Positions 25,214 through 36,710 of a stretch of 64,000 nucleotides of DNA are shown one piece after another. The position numbers and the translations under genes were made by a program. The stretch is from contig NW_023998456.1 of NCBI RefSeq assembly GCF_014805625.2, positions 2,166,559 to 2,230,558 of the forward strand. The letters run 5' to 3'. The DNA is from Glossina fuscipes. Lineage: Eukaryota > Arthropoda > Insecta > Diptera > Glossinidae. The notes beneath the pieces were generated by a model. That model was not told the origin of the DNA. It searched no databases and saw nothing but the letters and a program-made list of their open reading frames with translations. Positions within the stretch are counted from its first letter, which is position 1. Each line of letters starts with the position of its first letter.

Positions 25214-27439
25214 AAGTCATGGCGGCTTTTTCTATAGTCGTTTTACTTTCTATTTATGAACAGTTTGGAATGCTGAATCTTAGCCTCCATTTGAAGCGAC
25301 ACAGTCTTTTCGCTTCCTTCTACAAATCGAAGGAGATTAGCAAGCCCAAGCCACAAATTGTCCAAAAATAACTATCTTCGGTAACCGTAATAATACACGA
25401 CAATTTTTTGCCTTTTTCTTCTTTCTACTTTCATATATATCTACCAATAAGGCCACGAGAGAAGATGCATTCGAATATGAGCAAGCCCTGTCAACGTAAT
25501 CTGACGCTTATTAGGAATACTTGTTTATGACGTAGAGCCTTTAAAAAACAAAGGTATCGTTTCTAATTTCGTGTTATTTGTGAAGCGGGAATGATGAGAA
25601 TGTCATTTGACAAGTAAAAACCTCGAGGCTCTTAAATGTAGATACACAGGGAATTGAAAGTGAACGAAATTACTTTATGCGAGGAGGTCTACTCTAATCG
25701 AGTTAAAAAGGCAAGCAAACATCACTATCGCATCTATCGCATCGCTCTAAAAACCCAAAAGAAAGTTCTCTCGAGCACTCGTTCCAATCACGAAGAATTG
25801 AAAGTTTGCCAGGGTTTTCAAGATTTGCTGCACTTCTTCACACATGTTATTGATTAGACTGTTGCAGTGATTGTGTACAACGAATGTGTGAGATGCTAGG
25901 AATGTGCATAATATTTATTCTTACACAACAGTGTAACATATAACAGTGACTTTATTAGTGAAAAAATTTAAATGATATCTGTTCTTGAAACTTTTGCTTA
26001 TATGCTTCTTGCAGACAATGCAACGTTTGGATGTTATAAAGCGTATAAAGCTAAGCGCATACATTACGATGTACAGTATGGCAGAAGATGAGCTTAAGAG
26101 AGGCGTAAAGTAATCCCTTCAAATGTTACTTACTTCGAATTATAAACATAAGGCTTTCTTTCTTAAGGTTTGCTTATTCGTTCTACAACACTGTCTATTA
26201 GTTGGAATTGAATTTGAAAATAATTTTGCATTTCATTACCTAATAAAGGTGTTTAGAGAGCATGTGTTAGCATATTTTACACGTTTAAGTATGGCATTTA
26301 TGATGATGGCAATAAAATTCGCAACAAACATCAAGAAAAGTTTAATATGTTGTTTACAAAATAATCTAAAATTAAAATCATTTAAATGAATGATATATGG
26401 AAAATGATAAGTGTCATACTGCCAAAGGAGCACACAGAAATGCTAGAACCGTAACAGAGAAAGCCATACACAAATATCGTTTTATTTCTTTCACATTTTT
26501 TTCGCAATCAAATGAAAAAAATAAATTCGTCACACACACTGACACAGGTAAGCGAACACACAAATCGCTTTTGTTTACTTATAACGCAAAAACTGTAAAA
26601 CGGAAAAGACTTTGGATTTTATTTATTCTAATTTCCTATTTTTGGTTACATAAGCAAGCAACCCTCCTTTAATAACGCGCGGTGATTACTTGGAGGAGTT
26701 TTTATTTTTTTATTTTCTTCAAACTCATTTATTAGACATTGATTTGGATCATTGTGATGGATATGTTACCATATCAAATAAACAAAATTCGTTTTGTTTC
26801 TTCGCTTTCTTTTGCTTATTAGAAAATTCTCCGAAAAAAAAAAAATCAAAAAAATTTCGTGCTCTAATTGGTCTGCTTTCTATATACATTTGCTTGATTA
26901 TTGACTCGTTTTATCCTTTGACGTTTTATTCTTCAATTCATGCATATTTATGAACCGTAAGAATTTCTTTTCTTTTTTTATGTTTTTATTATTAAAATAA
27001 AAACTTTCTTATTCAGTTAAAAAAAAAAAAAATGTTTCTATTTTTATTTTATGCATATTTATGAGTATGGATTTAATACGAAGTACGAGTGTAGCAGGGT
27101 GTTGGAGTCTTTTTTATTTCAATTTCAAGATGAAAGGGAGTCAGTGTTAATATCTACCTACAAAGAAAAGGTAACAAATCCACATTTCTATTGATATCCA
27201 CAACCTCGGACGGATTCATTATAATTTGGAAATTCCTCAAATTTTAGATGAATTTCCCTAAGAATGTAAACCATCCATGTTATGAATGGTAAGCATCGAG
27301 TGTCAGACTGCCCACTCTACTAGTTCGGTTTTGCTACAATTCTCATTCAATTTTGCTGCATTCTCTCTCTCTCTTATACGCAAGCATACTTGACTTGCTT
27401 GGAGAGTACGCTATAGGGTCAAATGTTGCTTTGCAGCTG
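25214..27439. other. Anonymous sequence
   Basis: A splice-acceptor-like 'gcttcttgcag' at 26014 opens a 32-codon frame (TMQRLDVIKRIKLSAYITM...) ending at TAA 26111-26113, which could be a small terminal exon but has no partner. Several 60-90 codon frames are unrecognisable. A short CT-repeat lies near 27362-27374. Confidence 0.3.
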
Positions 27440-27770
27440 TATATGACTTCGTTTTATGCACTTATATAACAACTTTTCAAAAGTAGGCTTTGTGTGGGAA
27501 GTGAATGAAAAAACGGTCCGATCGGAATCATTTTCAATTGCGTTCGTTCTTGGGCTAAAATACATCAGTGTTTGTGAATTGCATGATAACATTTCCAAAA
27601 TTGTGGCCTAGAGATTGAACACGAGAAAAGAAGACAGACAAGCTTACATCGATTTAAAAAGTGGTTCTGAATCGATCGATATAAGAAAAGGTATGTCCGC
27701 CCAAGGTCCTACTGGGCGATATACCCTCGTACCATCATAGCTGTATGATATGATGGAAAATGACAATAGA
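27440..27770 (+). repeat. Dispersed repeat family A copy
   Basis: Blocks 'ggtccgatcggaatcatttt', 'gcgttcgttcttgggctaaa', 'aaaattgtggcctagagatt', 'gacagacaagcttacatcga', 'gattctgaatcgatcgata' and 'tgatatgatggaaaat' follow the family A order, ending in the diverged '(c)ataccctcgtacca' tail. Confidence 0.6.
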
Positions 27771-28859
27771 GAAATCGTACTTAAATTGAAATACCTAAGA
27801 GAAAAAAATTAATTAAATTCGTATTGGAGCATACTTGTAAATTTGCCTCTTATGATTCTATCAAAATTGTCACATGTAACTTTGAAATAAACACCGTTGT
27901 ATACGTGAACTTCAAGATGTGGTTAAATTTCCACTCTGTGCGGTTTTTCATCGGTCATAATGTTATTCTCTGACTGAAACACCCAGAAGATTTTCGACTA
28001 GATGAGAGGGTGCTGCAACATACTTGTTGAGCTAGATCTATTTGATTCTGGAAGCCACTTTGGCCCATAAATCTGAAAGGGGTGTTTGCAGCCTTATTCT
28101 GAGCCCAATCATTGACCATTTCGCTGACCACGTGGTTTTGCGAAACAACGATAAAAACAGCATTGCCATCTTTTAGTGCTTTACTGATATTCTCGCGTTT
28201 AGTCGCAAAATTTGAAAATAGAGGAAAATCTTTTTGGAACTTGAAAGAAAATGTGGAAGAAAAAGGAAAAGTTACCAAAGATAAGCGTACAAAAAAATGC
28301 TTTTTTGTTTTCTTATTATTTTATTGCCTTCCGATCAATTTCCTTAGATTGCAGAAGTATTTTATTAAAATAATATGTTAAGAAAGTATCTTCTGTTTTC
28401 GCATATGTTTTATTTTGTAACACCGCGTCTCTTTTTTTTGGACTTCACCTCTTGCTTTTCATAAACTAAAGATCTTGCTTTAGCGTTAAGTTTCCATGGA
28501 AGAGTTTTATTATCACTTTTGCATTCCCACCGACAGGAGCACTCGCTTGGAAAAGTCATGGAGAGTGTCAGAAGTTATTGGCTGGCAGGTTTCTCTACTA
28601 AGAATTCAGCTACAACGATGGCTCAAGATTTAAGAAACAAGTAGTTGTTTTATTCAGGAAGCCAAAGACGCCGGTAGTGCATATCGGTACCTGGTGTACG
28701 CTAGGTAGATATCAGTTCCTTGTACATTAAAAATCCAAGAGAGTATTACTTGGATGTCGTCCAAGAGTACGGATAATCCAAAAGCAAAAGTTTGTGCGTA
28801 TTGATATCGCGCTTAGTGCCAACAACCCTGAAGCATTGCCTAATGAAACTAGGGGATCC
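27771..28859. other. Unassigned sequence with a 107-codon minus-strand frame
   Basis: The frame at 27955-28278 (-) includes ENISKALKDGNAVFIVVSQN and VSEMVNDWAQNKAANTPFRF, a fairly protein-like composition. There is no recognisable domain and no splice context. It could be a decayed exon of an unknown gene or chance. Confidence 0.2.
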
Positions 28860-29250
28860 ACTGGGTCAGATTGTCCACTCACTCTAGTACCGCATGTGCG
28901 TCATCAACACTAAGCTGGCGTGATTGTGCCGCAAGATATTTCGGTGGAAACGACGTGCGACTGGTAGGTGCGGTCTCGAGAGGCGGCTATCGCCAAAACC
29001 GAGTGCGTTCAGTAAGAAGATATGAATGATAGTCCTCGCCTTACTCAGAAGGGAAGGTTTGAACCATACCCAAGTCTGCGTATACGTGTCTTGGTATAAG
29101 GCCTCTTCCCTCTTGCAAGCTGGGAGGTGCCGGACGTCGCTCATAAATTACCCGATAGGTGTGCGAACTTCCAAGGCAAATGTGGACGTTAAGCATACAG
29201 ACTATGTACCGCCTTTGCTGAGGCATACTAAATTTAAGACAATATGAGAA
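28860..29250. other. G+C-richer unassigned patch
   Basis: Base composition rises clearly above the surroundings, with several CG dinucleotides and open frames on both strands (28884-29144 and 29041-29262 minus, 29026-29247 plus). Such patches in A+T-rich fly DNA are often old coding or transposon sequence. No transposase, reverse transcriptase or gene family could be recognised. Confidence 0.25.
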
Positions 29251-29799
29251 AAACGCAGACAAGCAAACAATAATTCTATTACCGTTGACAGATGATAATG
29301 CCAGAACAACAGGCTGGCTTATCTCTACTTATGCAAATAAAATTTTTGATCGAATTAAGTATACAAAGAAACGTTATTTTATTTAAACGAAATTTTTGTA
29401 TGCAGCTGTAAAATAGATTACATTAATATTACCCTAGTGGGAAACGGTATCTGGGCCCTTTCTCGTAGAAATTCGAATGTTTTAAATGTTCTATTAAGAA
29501 TCTGTATGAAATATTATTATTGTTATTAGTTTCGCCAGAGAAATAAATTCTTAGACTAAACTCTTAAATCACTAGCATATAAGACTATCGGCTTTTATTA
29601 AAAACTCTACCGCACTTGAGATGCGAACACACGATCATTGAGTTGCTATTCGAGGTTCCTTGCCTTCGGCCTCGGCCACACGTATTTACTGAAATAATTT
29701 TTCAACTTTCTTCACTTTCTGAATAATCTTCGAAGGTGTGCGCAATCATTTTTTTATATGCAATCCTATCTTGCTCTACACGTTTTATTAATGCGTCTG

Positions 29800-30015
29800 A
29801 GTAACAGGGTCGATAGAAACCGCCACTACCAAAACAGTTTCCGCGGACGGTAGAGTTTTCTTTACTCATCGCTATAGTAGGTGCTCAGACGGTAAAGGCA
29901 TGAACCTTATCGGCACACATCCGCTAGTTTGCTGCCACCTCCTGCGTATTGCGCTCTCTTTCCCCGTCCTCTTTCTGACCAACACCGTATAAGGGACAAT
30001 CCTCTGAAGTATTGG
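29800..30015. repeat. Dispersed repeat family C, copy 1
   Basis: This segment aligns by eye with 43392-43610. Shared blocks include a 'ccgccactaccaa...gtt' / 'cgcgactttaccaagtt' start, 'ggtagagttttcttt' against 'ggtagagtttacttt', 'ggtgctcagacggtaaaggc' against 'ggtactcagtgggtaaaggc', and 'ctctttccccgtcctctttc' against 'ctctccctcacttctttcc'. It closes with 'caccgtataa' against 'cgccgtatta'. No coding frame or A-tail is visible, so class (SINE, MITE or gene fragment) is unknown. Confidence 0.5.
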
Positions 30016-31093
30016 TCATATGAAAAAAAAATAAATAAATAAGAGCAAATTTTCCAACTTTTATAAATTTGAATAAATTTTTGTTCCCTTCTCATTCTTA
30101 CTTGCCAGAAGTTTTTAAATTTCGCGGTTTGTAAATATTGTAAATAATTAGTTACGACACGACCATTGCGAACCATTTACGGAGCATGAAATACTTTTCG
30201 AATCGCGACTCTTACTTTGAAATCTTAACGACTCTCGTTTCATACGCATGCGTACATATGTATATGTGTTTTTCTGAGAAGAATAGAAAAGAAAGTGCTT
30301 GTATAATGATGTGATAAGTGACGAAAAGCCGTAATATAATAGACTGGTTAAACTATGAGATGGATTCCATAATGCAACTGAAAACCAATAAATCTATGGC
30401 ATATAATCGAAGTAAACGCCAATACTTGAAGCTGTGGACAAACGTAGCTAGAATCGAAGATTGATTAATACAAATACACTCTTCACTTTTATCCTTCGAG
30501 CTTCTGGTTACAAATTTGCGCTGCTGTCTTAATTAAAGCAATTGCGATCAAGAAACGGAATGATAATCATTACGTTCAAATTCATTAAGTGAGAAAATCC
30601 TCGTATTCGTAACGATAATATAGACTTTTGGTGAAAACATTCGACCAAGTGAAGAACCTTTATAATTAACAATTGAGAGTTAAACACAGCCTTAAAGCAA
30701 TCAATAATGATAATTATCAACGCATATGATTTCATCAACACAGCGCAATGCACCATAGACAGCTAGGAAGAGAGAAAACCGTTCAGTAGGTAATGAAATG
30801 CTAATTGAGCATTTATCGCTGATATACGTATACATATATATATTCATATACGGATAGTCTGGCTAAAACGAGCTCAATCGGTCCGTTGACCAATTCAAAA
30901 TTAAGATAAATCTGTTTGCAAACAGCATTTGTAAAAAGGTACAAAAAATATTCACTGTCGAATAAGTGATTGAACCATGAAGTACGATCTTATATGGTAT
31001 CAAGCGCAAAATTCAATAATTTTATTAATATCATTAGCAGGTTTCCGAGTTTGTTCAGTTGCGTAGCACACTGGCTGCAAAGATTGTAGACTT
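30016..31093. other. Anonymous sequence downstream of the lectin cluster
   Basis: No gene is recognised. The part next to 31093 contains the probable polyadenylation region of lectin copy 1: minus-strand AATAAAATTATTG, about 75 bases past the stop. Confidence 0.35.
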
Positions 31094-31715
31094 TTAACGC
31101 TCACATATGAAATTTATTGAACGCTTGCAATCGAAATCATTCATTTCGCATTTATTATCCATCAACAATAAATGAACGCAGTTCTCATCATCGTTCGAAT
31201 TGCTCGGCTGGCTTTTGCCCATGTACTGTACTTCATAGCTTTTCCAGTGTTACTCCGAATAAAATCACCTTCTAAGTCGAGTTCTTTACCCGCTTGTCAC
31301 CCCTAGATATAATAATGGCATGCATTAGTTTTTAAATATTCGTCAATAGCTTGCAAATCATTTTCGTTATGAAGCGAAGCCGCATTGTGTGACATATATC
31401 ATTTGCTTTGAACCAAGTCACCTAAGAATAAATCTCTTAAATAAATTTCTACGAACAACGAAATGGATCCGCGAAACATTTACTCTTCCTTTGCTGAAAT
31501 GTAACAACTTTTCACCAACATGCCCGTAAGGTTCGTAATTGAAGTCGGAACTTATGCCTTCAAGCATTAAATAACTAATTAATATAAATTAAAATAGTTA
31601 ATTAATTGGAAAATTTTTTACCATCGGCTGATTGGCTTTCAACTTCAGGCTCTGAACACCATGTCAGAGAAACGGAAATTACTACTAAATAGACATAAAA
31701 GACGGACTTGAACAT
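31094..31715 (-). pseudogene. C-type lectin pseudogene, copy 1
   Basis: Secreted C-type lectins bind sugars through a Ca2+-dependent domain. Exon 1 (31622-31715) is intact: ATG, MFKSVFYVYLVVISVSLTW then CSEPE, a typical signal peptide ending phase 1 before GTAAAAAA. Exon 2 (31484-31557, 74 bases) reads SSDFNYEPYGHVGEKLLHFS. Exon 3 starts at 31421 (VTWFKANDIC), shifts frame, then gives NENDLQAIDEYLKTN, two stops near the WxSGNDL position, DLEGDFI, and a further shift. It ends SNDDENCVHLLLMDN, MNDFDCKRSINFICER and TAA (31094-31096). The sugar-binding tripeptide position reads QPS. Two introns of 64 and 62 bases separate the exons. Frameshifts and stops make it non-functional, although its promoter side keeps a TATATAA and GATAAG motifs. 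Confidence 0.8.
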
Positions 31716-31800
31716 ATTGTCTATTGCTATGAATAAAGTAAATTACTTAACAAATGATTGTCATCTTATATATTTTCTTATCAAGGTGATGTTTATCATT
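31716..31800 (-). promoter_or_regulatory. Probable promoter of lectin copy 1
   Basis: On the minus strand 'cttgataagaaaatatataag' lies about 60 bases before the ATG, giving a GATAAG site just 5' of a TATA-like AATATATAA. GATA sites are common at dipteran gut and fat-body immune genes; a role here is inference. Confidence 0.35.
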
Positions 31801-32149
31801 GGAAAAGTGTGCTCTCTAGCCAATTTAATCGTTAGCAAATTGCTATTTGCTTACCTATAAAAAAAAGTTAATTCAAGTTATGGTTTTGAAAAGCGAAAAA
31901 GAAGAAAGAGGGAAAAGGAAAAAGGCTAAGATAACCATCATCACAATCTGCTTGCTTTAAATGAAGACATCGCTCCATTTAATTTACATGCACAGTTTGT
32001 TCGAGTTATTTTTATTAAGAACTAAAAAATATTGACAATTACTCTGTTGGAGTGATTAGGGAATTTTTTTTTCCACGTGTGCTTGCGGATATTTCAGGTT
32101 AACTTGCTCTTACAAGGCACTATTGAGTTAGTCTGAAAATGCATCTACA

Positions 32150-32960
32150 TGTGGAACTTTCAAGTAAAACTTTCGGTAAAGTTATATCGCAATCCAAGCT
32201 AGAGGTTCATTGCAGTTCACGTTATACCTCCGCGTAGGTCCTTCAATTGCAAGACGCACGTTGTTTTTCTTGGATTCTCTTTTTACGCTCATTTAGCAAA
32301 TGCTTTTCTTCTTATTCAACCTTCAGTGCACGTTTTCGTTAAATCTTCTTTAACATTTTATAGATGTTATTGGGAACTTGTTCACCCAATAAATGAATGG
32401 TTTTGAGCTAAGTGTTTTTCGGTCCTCTAAAGGCTTTTAAAGCCGTTAAGAGTTGCACTTGATCGGTTTATTTCATCGATATTTTCTTCAGAAACAGGCT
32501 CACGAACCGTTGCTGCATGACTAAGAATTGCTTGATTTTCAATCTCTTCATCATCTAAAAACAGAGACGGATCAGCCCTGTTTCAAATCTTTCTTCAAGA
32601 CATAAATTTATATAGAATAAATCGTCTGCGTCTCCTCCGCATTTCGACATACTTACTAATATCCGTAAACTAAGGTAAAACTCTCACACTCGCGCATTAA
32701 TTACGAATACATTCGATTAAGTTCGTTGTGTGCCCACAATTGATCAATAGGAACGACATAATCTTCCACCACAGCAATGCGATTTTAATTGCACGGCAAA
32801 ATTTTTTGGAAACTTTGCGATACCAACCGTATAGTAAGGAGCTTGTTCCGCAAATCACCCTTGTTGATTGTTATGCCTTATAAAAAGTAAAGTCGCTTCA
32901 AAACCAAATTGATAAATACCAAAAGTTCAGCGGTGACGGACTAACAGTTTTTCTCCTTTT
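32150..32960 (-). pseudogene. Decayed coding-like sequence, family unknown
   Basis: Minus-strand frames show runs of protein-like composition interrupted by shifts. They include MSKCGGDADDLFYINLCLEE (from about 32651), an acidic LFLDDEEIENQAILSHAATV / PVSEENIDEINRSS segment, and EQVPNNIYKMLKKI. A basic HLLNERKKRIQEKQRA segment follows. The acidic-then-basic, helix-prone character suggests the C-terminal part of a transposase or a nuclear protein. Residues are too few to name a family, and no catalytic motif is visible. Confidence 0.3.
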
Positions 32961-33179
32961 TTTCAAATATGGCAAAAGCTTAGCGATCAAAATACCACAG
33001 ATTTTTTTAAAATTTTATTTAAAATATAAGACAAATATGTCTGAATTTTTGTAAAACAGCGACGCGACCTTCTTCCCAAACCTATTATATACATTTTGGA
33101 GTATGCTTCTAGATGCTATAAACGACGAATGAGTTCAACTTATCACCTACTAATGAAAACTGGAAAGAACTCATTAAAG

Positions 33180-33455
33180 TTAATCAAGTCTGAGTGGGGG
33201 AAGTACTGAGTACTTCTTCGAACAAGTATGTAAAAGTCGTTGAGCATTTACTTCATTGTAGACATTGGTCGGATCTATCGAGATCACTAATACATTGATT
33301 TTCCGAATATATGCAAAACCTAAAACGATGTCTCGCATAAGTTGCCAATAATTGATATCAATGTTTTCGCATTTTATGCAAGTCCCGGCACACATACTGA
33401 AAATTACCCACCCTTCGGTGAATGCATTTGCGATAGAAGCATACTTGTAATATAG
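33180..33455 (-). pseudogene. Possible fragment of a Na+/Ca2+ exchanger-like membrane protein
   Basis: The frame is open on the minus strand from about 33455 to the stop at 33180. It reads IANAFTEGWVIFSMCAGTC, then IDINYWQLMRDIVLGFAYI, INVLVISIDPTNVYNEVNA and LLHTCSKKY. The spacing of a small-residue hydrophobic helix, 'DxxYWxLxRD', a second hydrophobic helix and a Y-E-x-x-A turn resembles the region after the second alpha repeat of K+-dependent Na+/Ca2+ exchangers. No start, intron or neighbouring domain was found. The similarity is weak and by memory of the family only. Confidence 0.22.
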
Positions 33456-34210
33456 AAAGATCTATTAAAAGAATAATTCCATAGTTTCCATTACCGATTA
33501 TTATCTCTTACACATCCAATATCTCTTACACACCCAACCTTTTTCTTACACGGTTGACGCGTTCCTTAGAATTCAGTGTATAAAAAATCCCGTAAAAAAA
33601 TACATTTGGAAATTTTGTAGGATGAAAAAAATTTATATGTATATTTTCAAAACACAATGCAAAAAAGTAGTAATGAAATCCACATCACATATTTGTGAAA
33701 CAAAAATTGTGCATTTTTGTTACAAAAACAAATGAAAACTAGTGTACCGTGACAAGATAAGAACGTACAACATGCAAAAATGTAAATTAAAAATAGAAAT
33801 AGAAACCATTTTCGCGAGTGTTCATCGTTGCTCGATGAAAAACGTATACGTTTATTACGAATTGGGCTGAAATGAACACGTCAGGCAGAACAGCCGAATT
33901 TGATTCAAATGGGGAATTTCGTTTCTTATTAACGGACAAGTAGCACTAGAGCAAGTCACTGGCATTTGTGCGGGCATAAAGCATCTAACTTCTGATCATA
34001 CTATTCCGCCAATTGTATTTTGTTGTTGTATATACAAGTTTCTGTAAGACACTATCAAAATTAGAATTAAAAATTTTTTTATTGGATTCTTGTTAGAGCA
34101 AAAATTTCGTGTAAAAAAGTGTATTTGCCCTCACTGGTGAACGGCGTTATTTCAAAATCATGTAAAAAAGACCATGTAAAAAGAGGGTTAAGTGTACGTG
34201 CTCGCACATA

Positions 34211-34985
34211 CAGTGGGGTAAAAACGGAAGTATAAATGTAGCACAAGCCCAACTTATGTTTAGGGGTCTTATTTATTCGCCTATTCATGCGGGCTAATGT
34301 CACTAAATCAATCGAAATCGCCAAAATTACTCTGTCTTAACCTGTTCATGTTAAGTAGCAAGGACAAAGCGAAGTCGCGTCCTATCTCGAGGAGTAGAAG
34401 TTAGTCGGTTAGTCAGAAGCTTGAAACGCATAAAACAGCCATTTGCCCGAAATAGACCCCAGCCCACACACAAGCACGTTCTTAGTTAGCTCGAAAACAT
34501 GTAAGTTGGATTATGGATCAACGGAAGGTAGTACCGTTCTCGGTCGAGTTCAGGATGTTTCTTCATGCTAACGGCGGACGGGGAAGCGCCTACCTAAACA
34601 TTTTCGCCACATCTCTGAATGAATCCCATAAGACGGTAGTTCGCCGAAGAACCAACTTGTATCCGTCACAGGGCGCAATACCGAACGCCAATCAAGCGGA
34701 TAGGCTTCCCGACGCTACATCGAAGAAGTTCTGGAAACACACGTAGTCGCTTTTATCGGCGATTTATCGGTGAACATTTCATTTCCATGCATGACAAAGC
34801 AAGACTACATGCCGCTGCTGTAGTCCGCCAGCACTTGGAGGAGGATTACGTCCATTATAGCGTGGCATACTCGAAGTCCACATCTCAATCGGAAAAACGA
34901 GCATGAGCCAGAGAAACGGCGCAAACGGGTTTCGCAGAGCTTCGAAAAGCAATTAGGGAAGAATTGAATGGGATTGGTTGTTCAG
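34211..34985 (+). mobile_element. Tc1-like transposon remnant
   Basis: Tc1-family elements encode a DDE transposase that cuts and pastes into TA. Readable pieces are ARKHVSWIMDQRKVVPFSVE and FLHANGGRGSAY (34480-34600), then YIEEVLETHVVAFIGD in one frame. Overlapping in another frame are RRFIGEHFISMHDKARLHAA and VVRQHLEE; AWHTRSPHLNRKNEHEPEK follows at about 34860-34910. The family's catalytic MxDNARPH and SPDLNPIE motifs are recognisable as MHDKARLH and SPHLNRKN, so the second Asp survives and the third is altered. At least two frameshifts and a stop are present. TA-CAGTGGGGTAAAAACGGAAG at 34209 may be the left terminus; no matching right repeat was found. The N-terminal DNA-binding domain was not recognised. 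Confidence 0.75.
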
Positions 34986-36089
34986 AACAAGAAAGTAATA
35001 CCTCGTATTAATAAGAATTTTTTTTCCCAATTTTATTGTTTTATTATGCTTTCATGCCCAGTCAAAATCGCGGAAATAGTGCCACTTGAAACGAGCAAGT
35101 TGGGGCATTTCTATCATTCTATTGCTTCTGTAACGAATTTGACGATCAAGGGTAAGCATTGGGTGTCTTTCAAAAGTTAATAGCGTGTACTTTAGTTTAA
35201 GTTAACCTAAATTTATTAAATATTTAAATTCCAAGTGAAAATGTGGGGGCTGTACGATTTCCTTATTCTCGAATGCGTTTAACATAATTAGCTTAAAAAA
35301 AAACGAAATTTGTTTTTTTTTTCGAACTCTTCCCCAAGGACTCTAAGTTGGTTCCCCCGCCAAGTGAAAGTTGCCTTCTGATGTCTTACCAATCGTTCGT
35401 TCTGCCTTCTCTAATCTGCTTAGATATTATTTGCCCATAGATAATAATTAAATTAAATAATTATTTAAAGGTTCTTCCAAACAAAATAACATTAACGTGC
35501 TCCCATAGTCACCACGGCTGAATAGAAATGAAGTTGAAAACCACTCCAAAATAGTCAGGGCCTTTGCTTCCAAGAAAATAAGAATACATTTCGAAAATCG
35601 TTATACTAATTATTAGTTCGCCTTTTTTGCCCTTTTCTCCGTTATTGCCCAACACGTATATTATAAAACGTTGGATTCTGCCTTCGGCAAGAGCAGCGAA
35701 ACTATGGTGCTGGAGTTTCAGATTAACCACAAAAACAAAATTTTATGAATAAATAATGCGCTATAAATGCATTTCTCGAAACTCTAGTTTTCAATCTCAA
35801 AACTTTTTTACAGAACTTCAATAATCTTCGTTGTTTTTCCTCCAACTTTTTATAGTTTTTTTAAAGGCAATATTTTATGAATAGAGCATGCAGTAAATGT
35901 TTTGACAACTGAATGCAAACATTATTTATTAACAAAAAATTTCTAAAAATATTCTTTCTTATGTTGTTAAAGTGACATAATGACTTCATATTATTATCAA
36001 ATATTAAGAATAAAACGTAAATAAAAAAAGGAATGATATAACCCCAATTTTACTTATTATCAAACAAAAATTTTAAAGAGTCCTTACGT
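34986..36089. other. Anonymous sequence
   Basis: A 73-codon minus-strand frame at 35509-35730 (RIQRFIIYVLGNNGEKGKKG...) is not recognisable. No repeat shared with other parts of the window was seen. Confidence 0.3.
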
Positions 36090-36710
36090 TCAATTCTGTC
36101 GCACATTTACCGAAAAGGCTGTAGGCTTTTTTAACTCACATATAAATCTATTCTCACGCTTGCAATTCAAGTCCTTACCACGATACTGCCACATATGTAC
36201 GCAATCCTCATCACCATTGGCTTATTCGGTTGTCCGTTTGTCCAAGGACAGTATTTCATGGGTGTACCAGAATTTGCCCAAACAAATTTACTTATAACTT
36301 GAGGTTATTACGCGAAGGCCACCACGAGCGAACAGAAGGTATATTCCATTTTAAATTCTGGGTAATGGCCTTGAAATTATTTTTCGTAATGCTGCATGTG
36401 TTATTGGCTTTGAGCCACTTCACCTAGAAATAGTGTTTTTACTGTAAAATAAAATTGTAAGAAAAACAAAATGGACCCGCGAAATATTTACTCTTGGTTT
36501 CCTCAAATATAATAACTTTTGACCAACTGGGTTGTAAGGTTTGTAACTGAAATCGGAAGATATACCTACAAGTATCAAATAGCTGTTTAAGTTAATATAA
36601 TTAATTAAAAAGAAAAATTTTTACCATTGACCGATTTGATTACTATTTCGGGCGCTGAACACCACGTTAGAAAAGCAGAAATAGTAAGTGAATATAGAAG
36701 AAGCTCCTAA
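36090..36710 (-). pseudogene. C-type lectin pseudogene, copy 2
   Basis: Exon 1 (about 36625-36710) reads LLLYSLTISAFLTWCSAPE and ends phase 1 before GTAAAAAT, but the start codon position reads TTAG instead of ATG. Exon 2 (36492-36565, 74 bases) gives SSDFSYKPYNPVGQKLLYL. Exon 3 (from 36423) starts VKWLKANNTCS, then lacks about 15 residues of the domain present in copy 3. It has a TAA after SRNNLKL, resumes with KFVWANSGTPMKYCPWTNGQ, shifts one base, and ends ANGDEDCVHMWQYRGKDLNC, KRENRFICELKK and TGA (36090-36092). The sugar-binding position reads QPN. Intron positions and sequences match copies 1 and 3. Loss of ATG plus deletion and frameshift mark it as dead. Confidence 0.8.
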
